A stretch of 32,084 bases of DNA, taken from positions 1-32,084 of the forward strand of contig NW_024468923.1 in assembly GCF_011745365.1 (NCBI RefSeq), in the 5' to 3' direction. Source of the stretch: Cryphonectria parasitica EP155. Taxonomy: Eukaryota; Ascomycota; Sordariomycetes; Diaporthales; Cryphonectriaceae. Under the pieces are notes generated by a model. It did no database searches. It was not told the origin of the DNA and saw only the letters and a list, made by a program, of their open reading frames with translations. Both the position numbers and the translations under genes were made by a program. This document shows positions 21,901 to 30,375 of the stretch, in pieces (the stretch's first letter is position 1; the number at the start of each line of letters is the position of its first letter).

Positions 21901-22360
21901 ACGAATAGTATGATATACAAACTTCAAAAGGATTGAGGGATCAATTTTATAGGAGGGAAATAAGGCTTATCTACTTCGAAAAAACATCAAAATAATCAGA
22001 TTCAGCAATAAACTCAACTATAAAAAGTTAGAATCATTCAAAATCTTATAACAGATCTTCTCAGTTAACTACAAATTAGCATTATCTTATAAAATAAGAA
22101 TATATCCAGTTTTCCATATCTTACTGCTGGAACTAGCAGCACAGGAAATACTAACAGACAATACAGCAGAAGTGGAAAATAATGAACTAGAGTATGAAAT
22201 AGAGAAGATTCTCAAGTATAGAAGCATAGACAATACAAGAGAATATCTTGTTAAATGGAAAGATTACTTAGCAAGCGAAAATTCTTGAGAACTACAGAAA
22301 AACGTTAAAAATGCTTAAGAAAAGATAGCTGAATATTGGAAAAGGAAAGCCAGCATCTAA
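18937..22360 (+). pseudogene. Element A pol polyprotein (RT, RNase H, integrase, chromodomain)
   Basis: One frame carries the whole degraded pol. The RT entry (LREYLDENLKK) is at about 19727. LDLKEAYN has Glu for the usual Gly. The catalytic box YLNN at 20135-20146 replaces YLDD. The first RNase H Asp is intact at 20582 (EIDISEY). The integrase zinc finger has His at 21131, but the first Cys is now Tyr (21221); the second is at 21230. The integrase core keeps Asp 21320, Asp 21524 and Glu 21626. A chromodomain lies at about 22190-22340 (EYLVKWKDY), with a stop where a Trp is expected. TAA ends it at 22358-22360. Asp to Asn, Gly to Glu and Trp to stop are all G-to-A on the coding strand. No aspartic-protease motif was recognised. 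The chromodomain places the family among chromoviruses. Confidence 0.9.
21951..21961 (+). promoter_or_regulatory. Possible internal (second) polypurine tract
   Basis: AGGAGGGAAAT in the integrase C-terminal coding region differs by one base from the 3' polypurine tract AGGAGGGAGAT (23111-23121). The one difference is a GAT-to-AAT change typical of RIP, so the two were probably identical. It also encodes part of a common integrase motif (EGDK-like), so the match may be coincidence. Confidence 0.35.
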
Positions 22361-23058
22361 GATAATCGCTCCGCCCCGAACCGAGATCCAGGGATCTCAG
22401 AGATCTTGCTCTCCAGGAAATCCGATTAATCTACTACTGCATTTCTCATATCTACAGAATTCCAGTTGAAATCTCCAGAAGAAGAATCTCCAGGAGCAAT
22501 AACGAGCTCTGCAGAAATCACAGCCTGCACCTCAGCAGCTATATGCTCGCGCTTCTTCTTCTCCAAGCTCTTGTTTACCAGCTTTATTCCCTTCTCCTAA
22601 AGAAAGCGTTATTGCTTCTTCAGCTGTAACAAACGAGCTAGCAATTCGTTTATGCAAGCTTGAAATTCCAATAACTGCTTTTTCTTCTCAAGCTTGCATT
22701 CATCAATATAGATTAACTTATCAGTAATCCGGGATACTAAGAAGAAAAATCTTAGTTAATAAAGAAAGATATTCAGAAGAAAATACTAATAGAAAGAAAT
22801 AAGCATGCAATCCGCATTGCAGGAATAATCCTGCTTAGTGCATTACGAACAACTCTTTATTCTATCTACTATCTTGTATAATACTCCTTCTTCCAAATAC
22901 AAAGAATATAGCATTATCTTGTATCCATTGGATTTAATATAACTAAAATATTCCCAACAAGCAAAGCTCTTCTTGGAAAGAATAGAGAAAGAAGATTTAC
23001 TGATGCAAGAATTTAAGATTCTGTTTGATATCTCAATTAGAAAAGTATAACTATACAT
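22357..23058 (-). pseudogene. Antisense accessory ORF of element A (best-preserved copy)
   Basis: It lies between the chromodomain and the 3' LTR, opposite to gag-pol. It starts with ATG at 23058, about 65 nt from the LTR, and is open for 71 codons (MYSYTFLIEISNRIL onward). A stop follows inside a C-x2-C-x6-C motif (SCS*CTKQDYSC, about 22850-22820) that recalls fungal zinc-cluster motifs. About 95 nt then look like an intron, ending TTCTTCTTAG near 22739. The second part is a Leu/Lys/Gln-rich coiled coil (LEKKKQLLEFQACINELLAR onward), a DFNWNSVD motif and the tail SRFGAERLS. Its stop at 22357-22359 overlaps the pol stop. Only a few single-base stops interrupt it. I cannot name the family. Transcription would need promoter activity from the LTR in the antisense direction. 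Confidence 0.75.
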
Positions 23059-23110
23059 ATGAAGAACTTGCTGAATAACTTACAGGAGATCGTTGAGAAT
23101 AACAACTAAT

Positions 23111-23123
23111 AGGAGGGAGATGA
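23111..23123 (+). promoter_or_regulatory. 3' polypurine tract of element A
   Basis: AGGAGGGAGATGA directly precedes the 3' LTR, the expected place for plus-strand priming. D has AGAAGGAAGATGA at the equivalent place. Confidence 0.75.
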
Positions 23124-23612
23124 TATTATAACTCATCTAACATGCAAATCACAAAAACAAATCATAAGCAAACAAGAACTAGATGTTATAACTCAATATC
23201 AAACAACTTACAAAGATTATATAACTCAGGATTAAGATTACAAGCTAACTAATCAGAAGAGCTCATCTATGCTTACCGAGCCTCAGTAAGCACTACTGAG
23301 CAGCAGTGAGCTTTAGTGAGCATTACTGAGCAGCAGTGAGCCTCAGTGAGCATCAGCGAGCTACACTGAAGAGCTGGATATATAATTACACGTTTCTTAC
23401 CATTAGATAGATCATCATACATAGCTCTTCAGTTATCAATCTAAGTATTTAGTTTCATATACTGAGTAGCTCCAAAGGCAGTGAATACTTGCATCGCTTA
23501 TTAGGACTTGTACAGTTCTGTATTCAAGAACTTGATACTTTGATACTGCTCTTGTTAGCATAAACCTCTTCGTGTACTTAGGAATCTTCGGATTGCTGCA
23601 GTGCTCATTACA
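23124..23612 (+). repeat. 3' LTR of element A (489 bp)
   Basis: It runs from TATTATAACTCATC to GTGCTCATTACA. The inner U3 part is more AT-shifted than the 5' LTR (CATGCAAATCAC against CATGCAGGTTAC). The outer R/U5 part is well preserved. The U3 repeats and TATATAA are retained. Confidence 0.94.
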
Positions 23613-23617
23613 CTTAT
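23613..23617. repeat. Right target-site duplication of element A (CTTAT)
   Basis: Same as 12296-12300. Confidence 0.94.
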
Positions 23618-25930
23618 ATCTTTCTGCTTTGTTCTTCTTGCAGCTATTGTATTGTTATAGAATATTCTTAATTCTTTTTCTAAAGCTTAGTAAATTCTAA
23701 TATTTTTTAATATATTCATAAATTGCTTTAATTCTCTAATATTTATATGCTAGTATACTATATATATTCTTAATATAATTATTTTATTTATCTGAAGTTA
23801 TTAATTTTAAATCTTTTCTTAAAGATTCAATTCTAAGAGCAGCGCTCAGCTCTCTATATGCATTAATAAAGTTTTCCGATTCATCTTGAGCAAAGATATT
23901 CTATATATCTGAAGAGTCTGCATCTCGATAGTTTAATCTTCTGCTAAGAGCATTTGCTTATTCATTCTCCGAGCTTTTGCAGTATATAATCTTAAAATTA
24001 AATTATAAGAGGAATTCTGCTTATCTAACTTATTGCTTATTCAAAATCTTAATTATTATAAATATAGTTAGATTCTTATGATTCGAATGAATTATAATTG
24101 AATATTATATACTAATAAAATAATATTGCTATTTCTTGAAAGCTTTTATTATTACTATAAGTTCTTGATTAGGGATTCTATAATTGATTTCTAAGCTATT
24201 TAACTTCTTTAAGAAGTTGCTTATAATTCTTAGATGTTCTTGATTATTTTATTAATCAAGTTGTTTTCTGAGTATATATTCCGATATATTAGTTTTAATT
24301 TCGAAAGGTTTATAGAGATTTGCTTTGTATAGAATTAGCTTTGAGATAATATATCTAATAATCTTATTGAAAGCTTCTTGTATTTTAAAGGTTTATTTGA
24401 AGAGCTGCTTCTTTTTGATAAGATTTGTAAGAGAATATATAATTCAGCTGTAGTTCTTAATGAATTGCTTGTAAAAGTTGATGTATTCAAGAAAAGATCT
24501 AATATCTCTAATATTCTTAGGAATTAGCTAATTTCTAATAGCTTCTATCTTATCTTTCTGTAGCTTAATATATTCTAGTTTAATTATAAATCCGAGATAG
24601 TTAACTTTTTATATATAAAAATAACTTTTTGCAGATTTTACAAAAAGTTTTATATTCTGAAGCATTTATAACATTGTTTTTACATATTTCTTATGCTCTT
24701 CCAGCATTCAAGAGTAAATAAGAATGTTATTAAGATATACAATAATAAACTAATTCAGATGTTTATATAGAATATAATTAATTATTTTTTAGAATAAAGC
24801 TAAAGTATTTGTTAAATCAAAGAATATAATTAAATATTTGTAATATTTGTAGTATATTCTGAAAGCAGTTTTCCATTCTTCTTCTTCTTTTATTCTGATT
24901 AGATTGTAAGCTCTTTTTAGATTTAGAACTATAAATTATTATACTTCTTACAGCTTATCTTATAATTCTTTAATAAGTAGCAATAAATATTAGTTCTTAA
25001 TTATAATATTATTAAGTTGCTTATAATTAATATATAGCTTAAGCTTATTATTCTTTTTAGATATAAATAGAATAGAATATTCTGCTAATAATTGCAATAA
25101 TTATATATATTCCTTTTTAAGATTTTTATTAAGATATTTCTTGAATGCTTCTAATTATATTTTATTTAGTTTATAAATAAGAAAGAATTTAAGCTGTTTT
25201 TCTTCTTATAGCAAGATCTTGTAATTATATAAACTATATTCCAGTAATCCTGTATTCAATTCTCTCTGAAATAGTTTCTTAAACTTGTAGTATTCTTGTA
25301 ATATATTCGCAAGTATTAATTCTGATTCCTATGCTATTTCTGCTATCTGGAGGAATAGTAAGTACTGTTAAGCATGCTTCTTTTCTAATAGCGTTTTCAA
25401 GAGCTTTGAGCATTTGCTCTAGGCTGGATCGAGCGCTCAAGAGCTTAGTTTCAAGATTTTTCCTGTATGGATTTACAATTCACTTTCTAAAGCTTTTTCT
25501 TATTGCTCCAAAGCAAACTAACTTGCTAAGAATCTTGCTTTCATTATTTTGCTAATCTATTAGCGCTCTAGTATTATTTGGATTTACTTATTATTAGATT
25601 CTTCTTCTTGAACTGCTAGCTCTGCTAATTTGAAAATATATAGGAAGTTATATAAAGCTTCTTTTTCTGAGTATTCTTTAATCACTAGCTTCAATCTTGC
25701 ACTATTAATTGTAACTCTCTCTCTGGATACAGCTTGTTCTTATAAGATCTAGCTAGTAGTTTAATTAATTTGAGAATTATATTCTTTGAGCTATGGAAGT
25801 TTTATAATCAGCTTATGTTATACTGTATTCATAATATTAAAGGAAGCTCTGATTATATATTCTTGAATCAAGATAGATAGATAATTAGTTTTCTTATTGA
25901 TTATTTCTTAGTTATATGTAACAAGTTATT
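23618..25930 (-). pseudogene. Element B pol, 5' part: RT, RNase H and start of integrase
   Basis: This is the right-hand portion of B's pol. The RT box reads YLNN at minus 24737-24726. Downstream on the minus strand it runs through RNase H into the integrase, which is cut by element A at 23613. It is heavily degraded, with many TAA/TAG. The frame is -1 relative to B's gag. The boundary with gag is approximate and is set by alignment with the site where C interrupts A. Confidence 0.82.
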
Positions 25931-28239
25931 CTTCTATAATGCTAAGAATATATAAGCATTTCTTTTATCTTTATTGTAGTTATGCCTGATTGATAATATA
26001 TAGAGATATAAAATTTCTCTGAGCGCTACTATTCAATAGTATGCTGTATTTGCATTCTTGAATATATATATTAAGCTTGATATAAGTATAGTTAGCTTTG
26101 AAAGCTCTATATAGAAATCATTTCAGTCTGATTATCTGCAGTTTCTTTATAAGCAATTCTATTCTTTTGAGTTTATTAAGAACTGCTTATTCTTCTAAGC
26201 TTACTTCGCTGCTTTTTAAGCAAGCTTCTTAGCTTGCTTTTGCTTATATTATTATTATTCCTAATCTTTCTTCTATTAATACTAGTTGCAAATCTTATTA
26301 TTGATATAAATTATACAGAATATTATTTTATACTACTATTATTTTATTTTCTTATTTATGCATTGCATAGAATAATTATTTGGTAGCTTGATATATGCAT
26401 TATAATGCTATTTGTTAAGAACTTCTCTGAAGCGGAATTTCTTTTCTTTAACAGCTTAAAAGATTTATTCTGATTCTCTAATAGAGAATTATTTGTATTA
26501 TATCTTTTCCGAAAAGTATATTCTATAGCTATAATAAGTATAGAAAATCTATGCTAATTTATAGTATAGATTGTAAAGTAGATTGATTCAAGGATTCTTA
26601 TCTTCTTATGCTTCAATATTTTGCAAGGAAATGCAGATAAAGAGCTTCTCTAGCTTTATTCTATAAACAAGATATTCAATTTATATTGTTTCCTTATTCT
26701 ATCTAATGCTAAAGAGAAATCTTTCTATAAGCTTCTTAGGTTTATTATTTATAAAAGATTTTAATAAACTGTTGAACTACTCATTCTGATTCAATTCTTT
26801 TGCTATTTAGAAAGCATTCTTATATTTATATCAGTAACCAAGAGAATATCATTTCTTATTCATATTCCTAATTATAATGCTTAGTATAAGCAATGAAGAA
26901 TATTGAAGAGTATTATTACTAAGCTCTTCTTCCAATGCTTGAATGCTTTATTCTATAATATTAAAGCAATTCAAGTTGCTATTTATAGGAATACTAAGCA
27001 TATACTCTCATTCTGCTGTTGCTATTTATCTGCAGCATCTAGATTTCTAAGAGAACTATTCTAAATCTTTCTTATTCGAGAGATATATTAAGTAGTTATT
27101 GTTATAGCAGAATATTCAGCTGAGATTTCCATAATTAATAGAGTTTGATACTTGCTTTGAAAGAGTATTTTTGCTTAGTTAATTGGATTTCTATTGCTAA
27201 GCAATATTTATCTAGTATTCTTTCTAAACTAATTATTATTTATTCTTTTAGAATTAATAGCAATTGCATATAATATATTCTTATTTATTATAATTATAGC
27301 AAATAATATTATTTTTCTTGTTATACTGCTTATTAGCAGCATTAAGTTCTATAAAGCTAGCATATATAATGCTATTCTAAGCTATGCTGCTATATTAATC
27401 GCTATTCTTATTTTGAAGTTTCTTATTTATATTAGCTGAAAATCTTCAAATCTAGCTTCTTCTCTTCTTAAACTTCTCCATTTATTATTCATATAAACAG
27501 TTATTAATGCAGATAGCTTAATTGGAGAATATTGCAAAATTCTTCAGCTAATTCTGCTTAGAGATTTCATCTTTAATATTATTCTTGAATTCCTTATAAT
27601 AATGCTTCATAAGATTCTTATTTTTTTACAAGAGTTATACTAAGAGTTGCTTGAATCTAATTATATAAGCAGAAGCTAATTTAATCTGCTTGAGATTCAT
27701 AAGCTGCTAAGCTGTAGTATATTCTTTATTAGAATTATTAAAGATTTCCTTGAAAGCTTTCTTAAAGCTTTCAAAAGAATTAAATATATTCTTAATATCC
27801 TGAGTATGTATATCAGAGTTGTTCTAATACTTCAAGTAGTTGCATAAAGAAAGCTTATACTAGATAAGAGCATTTTTTTCAAAACGAGTTTCTGCAAAAA
27901 TAACTTTCTCAGATTCCTTAGTAAACTAAGTTTTATAATACAGGAAATATGCTCTGCAGTAGATAAGGAATCTATATAGCATCTTTTGATTGCTATTATA
28001 TATAGCAAGCTTATTTATCTTATATACTTTTCCAGCGCTACTAGTAATTGCAGAGATAAACTGCGCCTGCTAAGCTTATTAAGCTAGCTAAGCTTATTAA
28101 TTAGCAATAATAGCGCTCTAAGCCTGCTATTGTTTATACAGATTCTAGATATGCTAAGTAAGCTAATATATCTGATTAATCAGTTCTTTCTAAGTAGGAG
28201 CATGCAAGAACGAAGAAATTTCTGAAAAAGCTATCATAT
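25930..28239 (-). pseudogene. Element B gag (capsid and zinc knuckle)
   Basis: This is the degraded gag. The capsid stretch aligning with FDSFKSFKKAF of A is readable at minus 27787-27740 as FNSFESFKKAF, with Asp to Asn and Lys to Glu changes. The knuckle near 27287 reads CYNY, as in D. The N-terminal Gln-rich part is broken by stops. No start codon is in frame near the expected beginning about 55 nt after the LTR. Confidence 0.8.
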
Positions 28240-28293
28240 TCCATATTGCTCAAGAAGTAATACTGAATCGTTCTTAAATAAGAATTATCAAAA

Positions 28294-28747
28294 TGTAATA
28301 AGCACTATAGCAATCCGAAGATTTCAAAGTATATAAAGAGGGTTTATACTAACAAGAGCAGTATCGAAGTATCAAGTTCTTGAATACGGAATCATACAAG
28401 TCTTAATAAGCAATGCAAGTATTTACTGCTTTTAGAACTACTTAGTATATAAGACTGAATACTTAGATTGATAACTAAAGAGCTATATACTGAATTCATC
28501 TAATGATAATAAATATATCCTTATATATCCAGCTCTGCAGTACAGCTTGTTGAGATTGCTAGCAAGTTTAGCGATTCAAGGTGTAAAGCTCGTTAGGATC
28601 GCTAGCGAGCCTAACGATCTTCCCTTCTTTACAACCCTAACCCTGGGTTATGTAATTAATGCTTTGTTAGAACGTTGGATTCTTGATACCTGGTCCTTGT
28701 TACTCGTGACTTGTTTTCGTGATCTGCATGTTGGATGGGTCATAACA
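28294..28747 (-). repeat. 5' LTR of element B (454 bp)
   Basis: It pairs with 2555-3008. The inner half (28294-28540) is RIP-shifted. The outer U3 half (28544-28747) is nearly unmutated and ends GGGTCATAACA. The U3 module is two 44-bp-spaced copies (28544 and 28588). The second forms a 26-bp near-palindrome at 28591-28616, with arms CGTTAGG/CCTAACG around TCGCTAGCGA. AGTTATCAA is at minus 28476-28468. Confidence 0.93.
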
Positions 28748-28752
28748 AACTC
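28748..28752. repeat. Right target-site duplication of element B (AACTC)
   Basis: Identical to 2550-2554. Confidence 0.93.
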
Positions 28753-29217
28753 ACTGTACTCCATGTCTCACGAACTACCACCCTGGCCACTACAACAGCA
28801 GCTACTATGCTAACCGCTACAGCAGCTATGAGAAGAAGAGAATGAGGGAGCAGCAGAAGCGCTAGAGAGCAGAGAGTAGCAGGGAGGAAGCATTGCATCA
28901 ATAGCGCCAGAGGAAGCATTATCAGCTTCCAAAGCCTTAAGGGCAATCTGATTCTCAGAAACCTTAGAAGCTGGCGCAGCTTTCCTAGATATATTAATAG
29001 TAGTAAAAGGAGATATCTGCAATAAATTAGCTTTTATATAATGCTTTAGAGAATAGGAATATATGTATTATACTATTGCTGCTGTTATTATTATTATTGC
29101 TATTGCTGCTATAATAGCTGAGGAAAGAGAAAAACAGAAAGAAAGAAGGATTCAAATGCAAGAGCGAAATAGGAAGCAATAGTATTCTACTAGCGCATGC
29201 ATCTCAAGCAACCCTAT
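28753..29217. other. Non-element pocket between B and F
   Basis: This is the right half of the sequence into which B inserted; its left half ends at 2554. G and C are frequent as far as about 29020. A plus-strand reading at 28756-28863 is open and rich in Tyr, Ser and basic residues (NYHPGHYNSSYYANRYSSYE), ending in TAG. A minus-strand frame at 29022-28810 is also open (70 codons, SKVSENQIALKALEADNA). Neither matches a family I know and both cannot be real over the overlap. The pocket may be a fragment of a disrupted host gene or of another repeat. Confidence 0.4.
29063..29182 (+). CDS. Small ORF, one hydrophobic segment and a charged tail (doubtful)
   Basis: A 39-codon frame from ATG 29063 to TAG 29180-29182. 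It has a hydrophobic Ile/Ala stretch (IAAVIIIIAIAAIIA) encoded by a GCT/ATT trinucleotide run, then a Glu/Lys/Arg/Gln-rich tail. It could be a single-pass membrane microprotein, the end of a broken gene, or simply a translated microsatellite. No promoter or homologue is known to me. Confidence 0.15.
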   Translation: MYYTIAAVIIIIAIAAIIAEEREKQKERRIQMQERNRKQ

Positions 29218-29665
29218 TGTAATGAGCACTGCAGCAATCCGAAGATTTCAAAGTATATAAGAAGGTTTATGCTAATAAGAGCAGTGCTAAGTACAAGCCT
29301 TGAATACGGAAATACAACTGAATAACTGTGCAAGTATTCACTACTTTTAAAGCTATCAGAGTAAGAGAGTAATCTGATATTTAGATTAATAACTGAAGAG
29401 CTATATACTGAATCTATCTAATAGTAATAAACGTGTTCTTATATATTCAGCTCTTTAGTGTGAATATATTGAATAGCAATATATTCAAGTTATTCTGCTA
29501 GCTTTGAATAGCATATATTCAAAGCTATTCTTTCTGATTAGTTGTGCTTATAACTCTAATTCTGGATTATATAGTTAGTAATTTATTAGAATATTGAATT
29601 CTTAATATTTAATTCTTATTGCTTATAATCTGTTTTATAATCTGTATATTGAATAGATTATAATA
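29218..29665 (-). repeat. 3' LTR of element F (448 bp)
   Basis: It runs from TGTAATGAGCACTGC to GATTATAATA. The R region has a diverged stretch (GTGCTAAGTACAAGCC) compared with A, B and D. The U3 module consists of two hairpins, described separately. Confidence 0.88.
29462..29527. repeat. Two inverted repeats in the U3 of element F
   Basis: GAATATATTG/CAATATATTC (29462-29471 and 29477-29486, 5-nt loop) and TAGCTTTGAATA/TATTCAAAGCTA (29499-29510 and 29516-29527, 5-nt loop). Both stems are perfect despite RIP around them. They occupy the position of the 30-bp repeats of A. Confidence 0.85.
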
Positions 29666-29730
29666 TTATCTTTCTTCTATTAGTTATTATTTCTAATAAT
29701 TCTCTATAAGTATTCTAGCAAGTTTTTCAT

Positions 29731-30375
29731 ATATCTAATCTTGCTTTTCTAATTAAAATATTAAATAGAATTAACAAATCTTATTTTTATGCTGAGAAGA
29801 CTAAACAAAAGGATTCTCTTCTTTCTATAATTCTTATAAATGCTATTATTATGCTTTTCTATTCTTTCTGCAAGAATTATAATATTTAGTTTTATTAAGT
29901 TTCTGCTGAGAATTTCTTCTGTTACGCTGAATATATTCGCTTTAGCTGTTTCTAATATAATGTTTAAGAGCTGAGTATAGCGGAAATTTATTGGATAAGC
30001 ATTCAATACTAATATCTGAAGAACTAATTTGAGAGTGCTGAGGAGCAGCTGTACAATGCTGCTGCAGAGATGGAATGTTTGTAGAAGCAGAAATGTTTGT
30101 AGTTTGAAAGGATAATAAAAGCTGTTTATTGAAGCTTTTTCAGTATAAAGAAGCTGAAGTATAAAGAAGCTGAGGAGAAGCAAGCTCATATTGCTGCTAG
30201 AGTTTGTTTTATAATTATAGAGAAGTTTGCTGCTATTATTGGAAATTCTTTCTTTGAGAATTTTAATTAGAATTCTATAAATATAGAGAATTCAGTAATA
30301 GATTAGTTAAATTTCCTGGAGAATGAGATTTCTGAGGTTTCTGAGTTTTAGTTTGAAGTAGAGCAATTATTCTAA
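29731..30375 (+). pseudogene. Antisense accessory ORF of element F (degraded)
   Basis: The start position reads ATA, then a stretch matching AFLIKI. The central part is poorly conserved. A coiled-coil-like stretch (SAEEQLYNAAAEMECL, about 30040) leads to an NSFFENFNxNS motif and the tail SDFLENEISEVSEF-like. The stop is TAA 30373-30375, again overlapping the pol stop (minus 30374-30372) by two bases. Several in-frame stops. Confidence 0.65.

Larger units (their letters stand above)
12301..23612 (+). mobile_element. Element A: Gypsy chromovirus nested in B, host of C
   Basis: A is on the plus strand, 11312 bp in total and 7551 bp without C and its TSD. Its LTRs are 489 bp each, and the flanks carry CTTAT. 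Order: 5' LTR, 9-nt self-complementary primer site, gag with CCHC knuckle, [element C], pol (RT, RNase H, integrase, chromodomain), antisense ORF, polypurine tract, 3' LTR. It is less mutated than B and D, so its gag and pol can be read almost throughout when single-base stops are ignored. It inserted into B's integrase core in the opposite orientation. Confidence 0.95.
2555..28747 (-). mobile_element. Element B: Ty3/Gypsy chromovirus, interrupted by D and A
   Basis: B is a complete but RIP-inactivated LTR retrotransposon on the minus strand. Its parts are 2555-4129, 11602-12300 and 23618-28747, which total 7404 bp once D and A (each with one TSD copy) are removed. Both LTRs are 454 bp, and AACTC flanks the element on both sides. 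From its 5' end (right) it reads LTR, gag, pol (RT, RNase H, integrase, chromodomain), antisense ORF, LTR. The three segments join without loss at the two insertion sites: B's sequence on either side of A matches uninterrupted D near 6430-6440. B is the oldest resolved layer of the nest. Many in-frame stops and mutated catalytic residues mean it makes no functional product. Confidence 0.93.

Noticed and set aside
28547..28813. 88-codon plus-strand frame.
   Set aside because: It spans B's LTR into the flank across the TSD; the open frame only reflects the unmutated U3.
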